Origin: Streptomyces spirodelae
Lineage (GTDB): Bacteria > Actinomycetota > Actinomycetes > Streptomycetales > Streptomycetaceae
DNA: 64,000 nt
Assembly (NCBI RefSeq): GCF_017676385.1
Contig: NZ_JAFFZN010000004.1
Span: 307,064 to 371,063 of the forward strand
Direction of reading: 5' to 3'
This document shows positions 42,203-50,502 of this stretch, one piece after another; the stretch's first letter is position 1; each line of letters opens with the position of its first letter. Under the pieces are notes generated by a model. It was not told where the DNA came from, ran no database searches, and saw nothing but the letters and a program-made list of their open reading frames with translations. A program made the position numbers and the translations under genes.

Positions 42203-42751
42203 GTGACGCACCTACTCGCGCGCTCCCTGCGCGCCGCCCTCGTCGTAGCGTTCGCCCTCACCCTCGGCGTCCAACTGATGATGTTGTTCATCGCCAACAC
42301 GCAACCCGTCCAAGGCGACATCGCCGTCTCCCGTGACGGAACTGCCGTGACGAACGACAGCTTCGTCGACGAAGTCATACAAGACCGTGGCGGCGAGGTC
42401 GCCCTCTGCGCCATCCCCGCCCTCATCCTGCTGCAGGCCGTCATGGTCTGCATCTGGCGTCTGACCACCCTCGCCCAAAACGGCAAGGCATTCACCCCGG
42501 CATCTCTTCCCTACCTCACCACCACTATCCGCGCACTCGCCGGGATGACCCTCCTTCTGGCCATCCTCGCCGTCCGTCTCAGCAGCGACCACACCCTCCC
42601 CCTCGGCTTCACCCTCTACCCCTACGGGGCCGTCCTGGCCTCCGCTACCGGCGCTCTGGTCATGCTCCTGCTGCGCGCCCTGCTGGACCAGGCCATAAAC
42701 CGCGACGACGAAGCCACCCGCATGCGCAGTGAACTCGACCAGGTGATCTGA
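42203..42751 (+). CDS. DUF2975 membrane protein
   Basis: Membrane protein of 182 residues with four predicted helices (ALVVAFALTLGVQLMMLFIA, ALCAIPALILLQAVMVCIW, TTTIRALAGMTLLLAILAVR, VLASATGALVMLLLRALLDQ). The loop GKAFTPASLPYLTTTIRAL is typical for DUF2975 (YoaS-like). GTG 42203 is preceded by TAAGGAG. It overlaps the following XRE gene at the stop/start (TGATG). Function unknown. The pair occurs widely as a membrane protein with its own regulator. Confidence 0.8.
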   Translation: MTHLLARSLRAALVVAFALTLGVQLMMLFIANTQPVQGDIAVSRDGTAVTNDSFVDEVIQDRGGEVALCAIPALILLQAVMVCIWRLTTLAQNGKAFTPASLPYLTTTIRALAGMTLLLAILAVRLSSDHTLPLGFTLYPYGAVLASATGALVMLLLRALLDQAINRDDEATRMRSELDQVI

Positions 42752-42999
42752 TGCCGATCGTCATCGACATCAACGTCATGATGGCCAAACGCAAACTCAC
42801 CGTCGGCCGTCTCGCCGCCCGCGTAGGCATCACTCCCGCCAACCTCGCCGTGCTCAAGAACGGCCGTGCCAAAGCCATCCGCTTCACCACCCTCGAAGCC
42901 CTGTGCGATGCCCTCGACTGCCAGCCAGGCGACCTGCTGCGCTACACCCCCGACACCGACGACCCCGAACCTGACGAACAGGAAAGCCCAGATGAGTGA
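42751..42999 (+). CDS. XRE/Cro-type regulator (YozG-like)
   Basis: Small DNA-binding protein of 82 residues (MPIVIDINVMMAKRKLTVGR, LAARVGITPANLAVLKNGRA, TLEALCDALDCQPGDLLRY), the standard YozG-type helix-turn-helix, with an acidic tail. Its start overlaps the DUF2975 stop, so the two are made together. It likely binds the CTATCGA palindrome upstream. Confidence 0.88.
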   Translation: MPIVIDINVMMAKRKLTVGRLAARVGITPANLAVLKNGRAKAIRFTTLEALCDALDCQPGDLLRYTPDTDDPEPDEQESPDE

Positions 43000-43097
43000 A
43001 ACGCTGTCCAACTCGTTCGCGCAGGGCACCGGGACCGAGCTTGACGTTTGATCTCGCCTGTCACTCGACCTGCTGATCTGCTGCCGATACGACAGGC

Positions 43098-43303
43098 GAA
43101 AAGGCCACCAGCATCATCGGCCATCGGTTCGAATACGTTTATGCCAACGGCTGGCGCTATGAGATGTACATCAAGAACGCCACGACCATCGACTACCGCA
43201 TCCACCGCGGCATGGCCGGTGGCCGTTGGGTCAAGGACCAGAACATCGACCTCGCTATGCGCACGGTCGCCTCCTCGCTGTTGGAGCCGCTGCTGCTCGC
43301 GTA
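43098..43303 (+). pseudogene. padC: Phenolic acid decarboxylase, N-terminal fragment
   Basis: The frame reads [40 protein letters not shown] and KDQNIDL, a close match to the start of PadC, which decarboxylates ferulic and coumaric acids. YANGW, TIDYRIH and GGRWVKDQ are its core conserved strings. The first residues are missing and the match ends near 43,246, after which unrelated sequence runs to a stop. The remaining two thirds are lost. The next 240 bp (43304-43541) contain only the MarR promoter region and a possible transposase scrap. Confidence 0.7.
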
Positions 43304-43500
43304 ACTCCGAACGATGCTCCGCCCACTCGGCGGAAACCAACTCGTCCAGCACGTCCGGCGCGTGGTGGGTCATGGCCTCCACGACGGCGTGGACTGTCTC
43401 GGTCACCAGCTTCAGGCCGAGGACGTACTTGAAGTGGATGCGGCAGCGCACTGCGGCGTAACCGGCTCCCAGCGGTCGAGGCCGCCCGCGCCAGTCGACC

Positions 43501-43535
43501 GTTTATATAAACTGTGAATATAAAACTGTTATGCT
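43501..43535. promoter_or_regulatory. AT-rich operator/promoter of the MarR gene
   Basis: GTTTATATAAAC (43501-43512) is a perfect 12-base palindrome. The same half-site recurs nearby as TATAAAACTG. The block ends a few bases before ATG 43542 and stands out in GC-rich DNA, so it should hold the promoter and MarR binding site. Confidence 0.55.
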
Positions 43536-43541
43536 TTGACC

Positions 43542-44000
43542 ATGAGTCGTCAAGACACCGCTCCTGGCGCGTCCGCCGCTATCGGGGCAGCCCTCTACGG
43601 CCTGGCCACCAGGGCCGCGAGACGCCTGCCCAGGGACATGAGCCTGACGTCCGCCGCCACCCTGGCGACCCTGGCCCGGACCGGCCCGCGGCGCATCACC
43701 GACCTGGCCGCGGTCGAGGGCGTCACCCAGCCCGCGATGACTGCCCTGGTCCGGGTGATGGAGGAGTCCGGCCTGGTCGAGCGACGGGGGGACGCGTCCG
43801 ACAAGCGGATCACGCTGGTGTGCCTGACCGAGGCCGGTGCCTCCTATGTCCGGAAGAGGCGCCAGGCGGGCGTCCACGCGTTCGAGCGGTTGATCGGTGA
43901 GCTCACCGGCGACGAGGTCGAGGCGCTGGTGGCGGCCCTTCCGGCGCTGCAGCATCTGGCAGAGCTCGAAAGCCAGGACCGCGAAGGGCCGGAGCAGTGA
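43542..44000 (+). CDS. MarR-family regulator
   Basis: Protein of 152 residues with the winged helix of the MarR family (RITDLAAVEGVTQPAMTALV, RVMEESGLVERRGDASDKRI, LVCLTEAGASYV). ATG 43542 follows the AT-rich operator. Its stop overlaps the start of the exporter gene by four bases (GTGA), so it probably represses its own operon until a toxic compound binds. Confidence 0.88.
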   Translation: MSRQDTAPGASAAIGAALYGLATRAARRLPRDMSLTSAATLATLARTGPRRITDLAAVEGVTQPAMTALVRVMEESGLVERRGDASDKRITLVCLTEAGASYVRKRRQAGVHAFERLIGELTGDEVEALVAALPALQHLAELESQDREGPEQ

Positions 44001-45430
44001 CCGGGCAGCCGGCCGGCGGGGTCGCGGTGAAGGCGTTCCCGGTGGCACGTTCCGAGGCGCGGCTGCTGGTCCCTGCCCTGATGTTCATCGCTCTGGTCGT
44101 GGCGGCGGTCGGCAGCCTCGGGGCGCCACTGGTCACCAGCGTGGCGACCTCGTTCCACGTCTCGCTCGGCAGCGCGCAGTGGACGCTGACCGTCGCGCTG
44201 CTCAGCGGCGCCGTCGCCACGCCGATCCTGGGGCGGCTCGGAGCCGGTCCGCACCGGCGGGTCACGATACTCGCCACGCTGGCGGTCGTCGTCGCCGGCA
44301 GCGCGCTCACCGTGCTGCCGCTGCCGTTCGCGTGGCTGCTGGCCGGCCGGGCGGCCCAGGGCATCGGGCTCGGGCTGACGGCGCTGATGATGGGCGTGGC
44401 CCGGGACCACCTCCCCGAGGAGCGCAGCGCGGCCGTGATCGCTTTGATCTCGGTGGTCTCGATCATCGGGGCCGGCGTCGGCTACCCGCTGGCCGCACTG
44501 CTCGCCGAGCTCGGCGGCCTGCGGGCCGCCTACGGCCTCGGCCTGGTCGTCACCGCCGCCGCCCTTCTGACCGCATGGCGCTCCGTGCCCGAAGCGCCCG
44601 AAGGCCGCTCCGGCCACGTGGACGTGGCAGGCGCGGTCGTCCTGGCCGCTGCGCTGCTCCTGGTGCTGTTCCTCGCCGGTGAACGGAACCTGTGGAGCCG
44701 GCACCTCGCCGTGGCGGCGGGCATCGCCGTCTTGGCGGTGGTGCTGCTCTGCGTCTGGGCCGTCATCGAGCTGCGCAGCACGACGCCCCTGGTCGATGTG
44801 CGGGCGGTACGGCACCCGGCGGTCGCCGGGGCGAACCTCGCCATGTTCGTCGGCGGGATCGGCATGTACCTCCTGCTCACGCTCATCACCCGGTACGCGC
44901 AGACGCCGGACGGCTCCGGCTACGGCTTCGGGCTGACGACCTTCGTCGCCGGGCTGGTCCTCATCCCGTTCTCGGTGCTGGGGTTCGTCGCCGGCAAGCT
45001 CACGCCGCGGGTCCGGACGCGGATCGCCGACCCCCTGCTCCTGGCCGGCAGCGCCGTCGTGGTCGGCGGCGGGTTCGCCCTGTTCGCGGCGGCCCGGTCA
45101 AACCTGGCCGAACTGTTCGCGGCGATGGGCGTGCTCGGCTTCGGCGTCGGCGGCTTCTCGGCCGCGATGCCCGGCGTCATCCTGGCCGTCACCCCCAAAA
45201 GCGAGACGTCGAGCGCCATGAGCTTCAACTACGTCGTCCGCAGCGTCGGGTACTCCCTGGGCAGCGCCATCGGCGGCCTGATCCTCGCCGTGGGCACCGG
45301 CCCCGGCCACCTCTTCCCCGACGACAGCGCCTACACCACTGCGGCGCTGGTCGGTATCGGCGCCATGGCGATCACGACGCTGACAAGCCTCGCTCTGGCC
45401 CGCCGACGCTCGTCCGAGACCAACCCGTAA
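43997..45430 (+). CDS. MFS exporter co-transcribed with MarR
   Basis: Major facilitator protein of 477 residues with about 14 helices. Features are SLGAPLVTSVATSFHVSLGS, WTLTVALLSGAVATPILGRL, a motif C-like GAGVGYPLAALLAELGGLRA, and the late segment SAMSFNYVVRSVGYSLGSAI. The last is typical of actinobacterial DHA2-like exporters. It starts at GTG 43997 inside the end of marR. Substrate unknown, but the MarR partner points to antibiotic or phenolic efflux. Confidence 0.87.
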   Translation: MTGQPAGGVAVKAFPVARSEARLLVPALMFIALVVAAVGSLGAPLVTSVATSFHVSLGSAQWTLTVALLSGAVATPILGRLGAGPHRRVTILATLAVVVAGSALTVLPLPFAWLLAGRAAQGIGLGLTALMMGVARDHLPEERSAAVIALISVVSIIGAGVGYPLAALLAELGGLRAAYGLGLVVTAAALLTAWRSVPEAPEGRSGHVDVAGAVVLAAALLLVLFLAGERNLWSRHLAVAAGIAVLAVVLLCVWAVIELRSTTPLVDVRAVRHPAVAGANLAMFVGGIGMYLLLTLITRYAQTPDGSGYGFGLTTFVAGLVLIPFSVLGFVAGKLTPRVRTRIADPLLLAGSAVVVGGGFALFAAARSNLAELFAAMGVLGFGVGGFSAAMPGVILAVTPKSETSSAMSFNYVVRSVGYSLGSAIGGLILAVGTGPGHLFPDDSAYTTAALVGIGAMAITTLTSLALARRRSSETNP

Positions 45431-45554
45431 GAGCTCGCGCAAATATCCGGAGTGGGGAGCCTGGGCAGCAAGGTGCGCACCGGTCCCGATGAACATGGAG
45501 TCGCGACGCTCTGTGACCACTGGAGAGACTGTGCCCGTCCTGCCGTCACGGCCG

Positions 45555-45896
45555 TCAGTCTGCTGCCGCCTTGGGCCGCCAACCGGAGGCCCAGTCATCG
45601 AGCGGGGCGAGAGATTCTTGAAGGGTCCTGCCCTGTTCAGTGAGCAGGTACCCCTCGCCGGTGTTTTCGACGAGGTCGGCCTGCCCCAGCTCACGAAGCC
45701 TGTCTGCAAGGACGCTTGACGAGACGCCGCCGCATCGTTGCTGGAGCTGGCGGAAGGTCGGGGATGAGCCGTCCCGTAGCTCCCACAGGACCCGCAGCGC
45801 CCAGCGTCGACCCAAGAGGTCCAGGAGCGCCATGATCGGGCGCCCCGTATGCGAGCCGCGAACCCGGCGGCCCGGGAGTGGTGTTGGTCGTGTCAT
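45555..45896 (-). CDS. HxlR-family regulator
   Basis: Winged-helix protein of 113 residues (PIMALLDLLGRRWALRVLWE, LRDGSSPTFRQLQQRCGGVS, SSVLADRLRELGQADLVENT). ATG 45896 has GAAAGGAAAG upstream. The usual Cys of redox-sensing HxlR members is not at the start, although a Cys occurs in QQRCGGV. It diverges, 39 bp apart, from the AhpD-like gene, which it probably controls. Confidence 0.85.
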   Translation of the reverse strand: MTRPTPLPGRRVRGSHTGRPIMALLDLLGRRWALRVLWELRDGSSPTFRQLQQRCGGVSSSVLADRLRELGQADLVENTGEGYLLTEQGRTLQESLAPLDDWASGWRPKAAAD

Positions 45897-45935
45897 CTGC
45901 TTTCCTTTCCAAAGCGCCAATGTTAACGTCCCGCT

Positions 45936-46499
45936 ATGCCTCTGAAATCGAAGCAGCCGCGCATCGAACCTCTCTCGCCGCCCTATGACGAGGGAGCCGG
46001 CGAGGCCCTTGAGCTCCTGGGGCATTCACCCATCCAGCTGTTCCGGGTGTGGGCCCGGCGGCCCGAGCTCGCCCGCTCCATCGCGGGCTGGGGAAGCTAC
46101 TACCTCTCTCGGCGCTCCGCTCTCACTCTGCGCCAGCGCGAGCTGGTCATCGACCGGACCACCGCGCTGCTTGGCGCCGACTACGAGTGGGCCGTGCACG
46201 TCGCGGGCTTCGCCGAGAAGGCGGGACTCGACGCGGCGCAACTCGCGTCCCTCGCGGATGGAAGGCCGACGGACGACTGCTGGCACACCACCGATCGTGC
46301 CGTGCTCGAAGCGGTCGACGAGCTCCATGCGACCTCCGACCTGTCCGACGACACCTGGGCGAACCTGGTCGCTGTCGCCAATGAAGATGCCGCACTCGAT
46401 CTGGTCTTGGTCTGCGGTTGGTATCACGCCATTTCGTTCGCCGTCAGGGTGCTCCGCCTACCCCTTGAGCCTGGCACCGAGCCGATCTCCGCGCACTGA
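45936..46499 (+). CDS. Carboxymuconolactone decarboxylase-family protein (AhpD-like)
   Basis: Protein of 187 residues with the all-helical CMD fold: FRVWARRPELARSIAGWGSY, LTLRQRELVIDRTTALLGAD and YEWAVHVAGFAEKAGL. The Cys pair of true AhpD is absent (YEWAVH stands where ExxCxxC is usual), so it is not a disulfide reductase. Relatives are uncharacterised and often HxlR- or TetR-regulated. A DUF1330 gene follows 38 bp later, probably in the same transcript. Confidence 0.8.
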   Translation: MPLKSKQPRIEPLSPPYDEGAGEALELLGHSPIQLFRVWARRPELARSIAGWGSYYLSRRSALTLRQRELVIDRTTALLGADYEWAVHVAGFAEKAGLDAAQLASLADGRPTDDCWHTTDRAVLEAVDELHATSDLSDDTWANLVAVANEDAALDLVLVCGWYHAISFAVRVLRLPLEPGTEPISAH

Positions 46500-46537
46500 T
46501 CTCAGCCAGATCCACTCATCCCAACACTGGAGGTTCC

Positions 46538-46831
46538 ATGCCCAAGGGCTACTGGGTCAGCGTCTATCGCACCATTTCAGACCCTGCGAAGCTGGCTGCT
46601 TACAACAAGCTGGCCCGCCTGGCCGTCCAGCCCTGGGGCGGCCGGACCCTCGTCCGTGGCGGTCGGGTCGTGGCGTACGACGCCGGAATCGCCGAGCGTA
46701 CCGTCCTGGTCGAGTTCGACAGCTTCGAGCGGGCGGTCGCGGCACGCGAGAGTGCTGCCTACCAGGAGGCGCTGGTCGCCCTCTCCGACGGCGTCGAGCG
46801 CGACTTCCGCATCGTCGAAGGCATCGACTGA
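46538..46831 (+). CDS. DUF1330 family protein
   Basis: Protein of 97 residues with the ferredoxin-like DUF1330 pattern (MPKGYWVSVYRTISDPAKLA, GGRTLVRGGRVVAYDAG, RTVLVEFDSFERAVAARES, AYQEAL). ATG 46538 follows GGAGG at about 46,528. Family function is not established. Members are found next to oxidoreductases and AhpD-like genes. It is likely co-expressed with the upstream gene. Confidence 0.85.
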   Translation: MPKGYWVSVYRTISDPAKLAAYNKLARLAVQPWGGRTLVRGGRVVAYDAGIAERTVLVEFDSFERAVAARESAAYQEALVALSDGVERDFRIVEGID

Positions 46832-47106
46832 CCGAGGTCCAGCCGGATCTTCACTGAAGTGCTCGAGCTCCTCGTGCTGGCCAGCTGGTACCGCACCATG
46901 AGCTACCCGGCCACGGACTCCTCTTGGAAGAGGAACTCCGGGGCACCCGCTTGCCGGGTCGGTGACCCATCCACGGGTTCGGCCGCGGCACCCGTCACCC
47001 GGTAGAACATGGCCATCGAGCCACCTGTCATCTGCATGCACCACTGCCGCAGTTCCTCGAAGGTGACGAAGTCGCGGAAGTCGAGGTCCCGCTGCATCGC
47101 CGTGAA
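46832..47106. other. Short stretch with an unassigned minus-strand frame
   Basis: On the minus strand MQRDLDFRDFVTFEELRQWC and MQMTGGSMAMFYRVTG look protein-like. A squalene/phytoene synthase piece is possible but unproven. No other feature was seen. Confidence 0.3.
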
Positions 47107-47645
47107 CATCCTGCGCGAGCTGAACGACGGCGGCGGCACGCAGCGCGCCGACTTCCACTTCCTTGCCGTCACCGACGCCGGACCCGGCTCAGTCCTCGTC
47201 GATTTCCGCCGCCACCCGCTCCAAGACCGGTCCTCGGTGCACCCGGTGCCGTGCACCGGTGGGACGACATCGCAGAGGTGGCAGGGCACCTCGTGCTGTT
47301 CGTGCCGACCGCGCCGGTCACCCACGCCAGCCGAGAACTCGTCGCCTCCCCTGACCCGGCCGCGCACTGGAGCACCCCCGACGCCGACTGGCCCTTCGCC
47401 GACACGGTGCGCAGCCAGCTCCTTCTCGAAGCATCCGCCCCACCCAGTGGCTCCCGGACGGAGCTGCCCGAGAAATCCTGCTCTCCGCGCTCATCACCCG
47501 GCTGCACCCACCGCACGCCGAAGCACGGCTCACCCCTCCGGTGTTCCGGTTGTTCCGCTCCAGCGTCGAAGCGCACTTCGGGCAGCACCACGACGCCGGC
47601 TACTACGCCCGTGCGCTGGCTCGTCTCCACGGGCAACCCGTACCT
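47107..47645 (+). pseudogene. AraC-family regulator relic
   Basis: In three frames the plus strand reads LNDGGGTQRADFHFLAVTDA and VLVDFRRHP, then RWDDIAEVAGHLVLFVPTAP, VTHASRELVASPD and DADWPFADTVRSQLLLEAS, then ILLSALITRLHPPHAEARLT and VFRLFRSSVEAHFGQHHDAG with YYARAL. This is the cupin-like sensor half and the first helices of an AraC regulator. At least two frameshifts and loss of the helix-turn-helix make it non-functional. The rest to 47871 holds nothing recognisable. Confidence 0.6.
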
Positions 47646-47871
47646 ACGCGGCCCTGTGCGGGGGTCCTGTGAGCGAATGGAATCTGCCGACTTTCTACGG
47701 CCCGCGCAGGCTCCCAGGCGGTCCTGACGCGCTGCGGGCGGCGTGATCCATGGCGTGATCACTTCGAACGCCCGGCTGCACCGCTCAGACCCTCTCCCTC
47801 GCACGGTGCGACGGCCCTAATGTCATTGCCGTCAACACACAGTGCCGGTGCTACTACGTTATGGAGTCGAC

Positions 47872-48435
47872 ATGATCGCTCGCATCGTTCGCAGGACGCT
47901 GACAGCCGTCGCCGTGACCGCCCTCGCCAGCACCGTCTTCGCCGCCGCGCCCGCGTCCGCCGACTCGTCCCAGCGGGCGGTGCCCACGGGCGAGTTCACC
48001 GCAGTCAGCCAAGTGACCGGCAACTACATGCTCCCGGACGACACCAAGGGAAACCCGGGCACCTACCTTCAGGTCTATCCCAGCACCGCTCCCTCCGGAT
48101 GGAAGACCACCTGGCGCTTCGACCGGGTCGCCACCTCCAACGGGCGGCCGGTGTACCAGCTGAAGAGCTCCGCCGGGGCCTGCGCCACCAATGAGAACGG
48201 TGAGAACAGCATCGTCTACCTTCGCGACTGTTCCACCCGGAACAAGGATCAGTGGTGGCTCCTGGAGGCTGTCCGCGGCACCGACCCCCAGGACCCCGAC
48301 TACGGCATCGTCTCCTACCGCGACGAGGATCTGGCCCTGACCGCCCGCGGTGAGGGCGACACCTACATCGACCTCAAGCGGATGTGGGGCGGCCACCCCT
48401 CGCAGCGCCAGGGCTGGCACTTCTACTCCGCCTGA
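47872..48435 (+). CDS. Secreted protein, possibly lectin-like
   Basis: Protein of 187 residues with a signal peptide (MIARIVRRTLTAVAVTALAS, TVFAAAPASA, cleavage before DSSQ). The mature part is strand-rich, with NYMLPDDTKGNPGTYLQVYP, TWRFDRVATSNGRPVYQLKS and RDCSTRNKDQWWLLE. The QWW and W-rich spacing recall ricin-B-type lectin repeats, but the three-fold repeat is not clear. Two Cys (ACATNENG, RDCST) may pair. A strong terminator hairpin follows at once. Confidence 0.7.
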   Translation: MIARIVRRTLTAVAVTALASTVFAAAPASADSSQRAVPTGEFTAVSQVTGNYMLPDDTKGNPGTYLQVYPSTAPSGWKTTWRFDRVATSNGRPVYQLKSSAGACATNENGENSIVYLRDCSTRNKDQWWLLEAVRGTDPQDPDYGIVSYRDEDLALTARGEGDTYIDLKRMWGGHPSQRQGWHFYSA

Positions 48436-48443
48436 AACCCGCT

Positions 48444-48479
48444 CCCGGGGGAAGGGGCAGGCCGCTCCCTTCCCCCGGG
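48444..48479 (+). terminator. Terminator hairpin after the secreted protein gene
   Basis: CCCGGGGGAAGGG (48444-48456) and its exact reverse complement (48467-48479) form a 13-bp stem with a 10-nt loop, starting 9 bp past the stop. No T-run, as is common in Streptomyces. Confidence 0.75.
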
Positions 48480-48760
48480 CCAGGAGATGGAACAGGGCCG
48501 CAGCATACATTCCGGGGGATAGCCGACGCCCCGCAGAATGAGAGGCCGCGGCCTGCGCCTGTGCGTTCCAGCCGAGCCGCCCGGGCCCAGTCGTGGTGCA
48601 GGGGCGCTTCGTACGAGGGGCAGCCCCTCCTCGGCAGGACGCTTTGCCGCATCCATCGCCGCTCTGAACGTAAGACCGAGAACTTGCTCGCCCCCGCCCA
48701 GATCGCGGCCACCCTGATCTGCTACCGCCGACTCGGCAACCTGTCTTCCGTCGTGATCAG

Positions 48761-49495
48761 GTGGTGGGGCGGAAGCTTAGGAGCCGACGCCGGCTTCACG
48801 ATGGCCGACGGCCGCCGTGTCCCGGGACTGCGCCGGAAGGAGCTCGCACAGCTGAACTCTCCGTCGACTACGTCCTGCGCCTGGAACAAGGACGCGCGAC
48901 AAACTCCTCGGCCCAGGTCGTCGGCGCCCTCGCCCGGGCCCTTCAGCTCTCCCGCACAGAGCGCGACCAGGTGTACCGAAGCGCCGAGCTCCTTCCACCC
49001 CAGGAGGGAAGGCCAGCAGCCATGTGCCCCGAGGCATTCAACGGCTCGCCGCGCGCCTGGGCGACATACCGATCTGGGTGTTCACCGCCGACTGGACCCT
49101 GGTGTGGTGGAACACCACGTGGAGCGCCCTGCACGACGACCCGGTCACCATCCCGACCGCCGAACGGAACCTCGCCCGCGCACCTTTCGGCAACGGCGCC
49201 GCGCATGCCTCGATGCTTCCTGTCCAATCCGAGCGAGGACCGGACGCCTTCGCGGAGTCGATCGTCGCCGACCTCAAGGACGCCGTTTCCCGCCATCCCA
49301 GGGACGCCTGGCTCGGTCGTCTCGTGCAGGAACTGCGGAAAGTCTCCGATGCCTTCGCCCGTCACTGGGCCACACAGACGGCCGCCGCCCAGCACACGAC
49401 GGACCGCAAGACGATCCGGCATCCGCAGATCGGCGACACCCTGCTCGACTGCGACGTCCTCATCCTCCCCGGCGCAGACCTGCGCACGGTCACCT
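48761..49495 (+). pseudogene. XRE-MmyB-like regulator, 5' part, interrupted by IS21
   Basis: The N-terminal part shows DGRRVPGLRRKELAQL and, after a frame change, ELSVDYVLRLEQGRATNSSA and VVGALARALQLSRTERDQV, the XRE helix-turn-helix of a large Streptomyces family. After a second frame change near 49,020 the ligand domain follows: RGIQRLAARLGDIPIWVFTA, DWTLVWWNTTWSALHDDP, DRKTIRHPQIGDTLLDCDVL and ILPGADLRTVT. It is cut at 49,495 by the IS21 element, and its last 31 codons lie at 53,082-53,174. The frameshifts show that it was already, or has since become, a relic. Confidence 0.75.
49489..49495. repeat. Target-site duplication, left copy (GTCACCT)
   Basis: GTCACCT occurs here and at 53,082-53,088, exactly at both outer ends of the IS21 element. 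Seven bases is within the usual 4-8 bp of IS21 insertions. Collapsing the two copies restores the regulator reading frame. Confidence 0.85.
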
Positions 49496-49595
49496 TGGCT
49501 TCGTTGATGTCTATGGACAGCACTTGTTGATGGGTTTGGGCGGCACTTCCCGATCTTGAAAACGCTGAGATGTCGATGAGTTTTGACGGCGCCTC
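49496..49595 (+). repeat. IS21 left-end repeats
   Basis: Outer terminal repeat TGGCTTCGTT at 49496-49505. Internal repeat L1 TGTTGATGGGTTTGGGCGGC at 49525-49544. A weaker copy L2, TGTCGATGAGTTTTGACGGC, begins near 49,571. They match the right-end repeats in inverted orientation with the same spacing. Confidence 0.8.
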
Positions 49596-49710
49596 AAGCT
49601 TGCAGACGGTGGCTGTGTCGGCGCCGCCACGCTCCGGTCCGGTTTCAGCCGGTAGCGATCTGTGCGTCGGGGCGCTGTCGCCGGAGCCCGCGCTTCGTCA
49701 GGGTGGACCC

Positions 49711-50502
49711 ATGACTGTGGGATTCAGTGGCGACGTTGCCGAGTACTACGCGAAGTTCCGGCGTGGCTACCCGCCTCAAGCTCTCGACGCGCTGCAGACG
49801 GCCTTCTCACTGACCACGGACGACATCGTGCTCGACCTCGGGTGCGGGACCGGCCAGCTGGCCATCCCGCTCACCTCGCGGGTCGGCTCAGTCATCGGCA
49901 TGGACCCGGAGCCGGACATGCTCCGGTTTGCCAGGGACACAGCCGCGAGCTGCGATGTGCACAATGCGACATGGGTCCTCGGTGCCGATAGCGACGTCCC
50001 TGTGCTCAGCGAGCTGATGGGCCAGCGGTCGCTGGCGATGGCGGTCATGGGACAGGCACTCCACTGGATGGACCATCAGGAGCTCTTCCGTGCGCTGTTC
50101 CCGCTAATCCGTCCTGGAGGAGGCATCGCGGTGATCGCCAACGGAACGCCACTGTGGCTGCAGGACACCGAGTGGTCACGAGTGCTACGGACCTGCCTGG
50201 AAGGCTATTTCGGCACGAAGCTGAAGGCGTCCTGCGGCACCGGCGCATCCGACCGGGACCGCTATGCGCAGGCACTGGAGGCCGCCGGCTTCGAGGGTGT
50301 GCACGAGAGCGTGATCACATACAGCGATGAGCTGAGCTTCGACCAGCTCATCGGCGGGGTCTACTCGGCGATCCCCGCCGATGAGCTGCCCGGGCCGGAC
50401 GCTCGGCCGGCGTTCGCGGAGCGGATTCGTCAGTCGCTTCCGCCGGACGAGAACTTCACGGAGGACGTCACGGTCTCCGTGCTCGTGGGCCGAATGAGGT
50501 AG
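49711..50502 (+). CDS. Class I SAM methyltransferase carried by the IS21 element
   Basis: Protein of about 263 residues. Motif I is IVLDLGCGTGQLAIPLTSRV, motif II is SVIGMDPEPDMLRFAR, motif IV is RSLAMAVMGQALHWMD, and LIRPGGGIAVIANGTPLW follows. This is the UbiE/Tam-like group of small-molecule methyltransferases (FSGDVAEYYAKFRRGYPPQA is the typical N-terminus). All SAM-binding residues are present and the frame is intact. ATG 49711 was chosen, as upstream codons are not family-like. It converges on istB with 0 bp between stops. It may give the host a selectable trait such as resistance by methylation, but the substrate is unknown. Confidence 0.85.
   Translation: MTVGFSGDVAEYYAKFRRGYPPQALDALQTAFSLTTDDIVLDLGCGTGQLAIPLTSRVGSVIGMDPEPDMLRFARDTAASCDVHNATWVLGADSDVPVLSELMGQRSLAMAVMGQALHWMDHQELFRALFPLIRPGGGIAVIANGTPLWLQDTEWSRVLRTCLEGYFGTKLKASCGTGASDRDRYAQALEAAGFEGVHESVITYSDELSFDQLIGGVYSAIPADELPGPDARPAFAERIRQSLPPDENFTEDVTVSVLVGRMR

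Noticed and set aside
43230..43451. Minus-strand peptide VHAVVEAMTHHAPDVLDELV as a possible transposase piece
   Set aside because: The pattern is suggestive, but only about 30 residues are available and no second motif supports it.
46903..47106. Possible squalene/phytoene synthase fragment on the minus strand
   Set aside because: The TFEELRQWC resemblance is weak and no Asp-rich motif is present.
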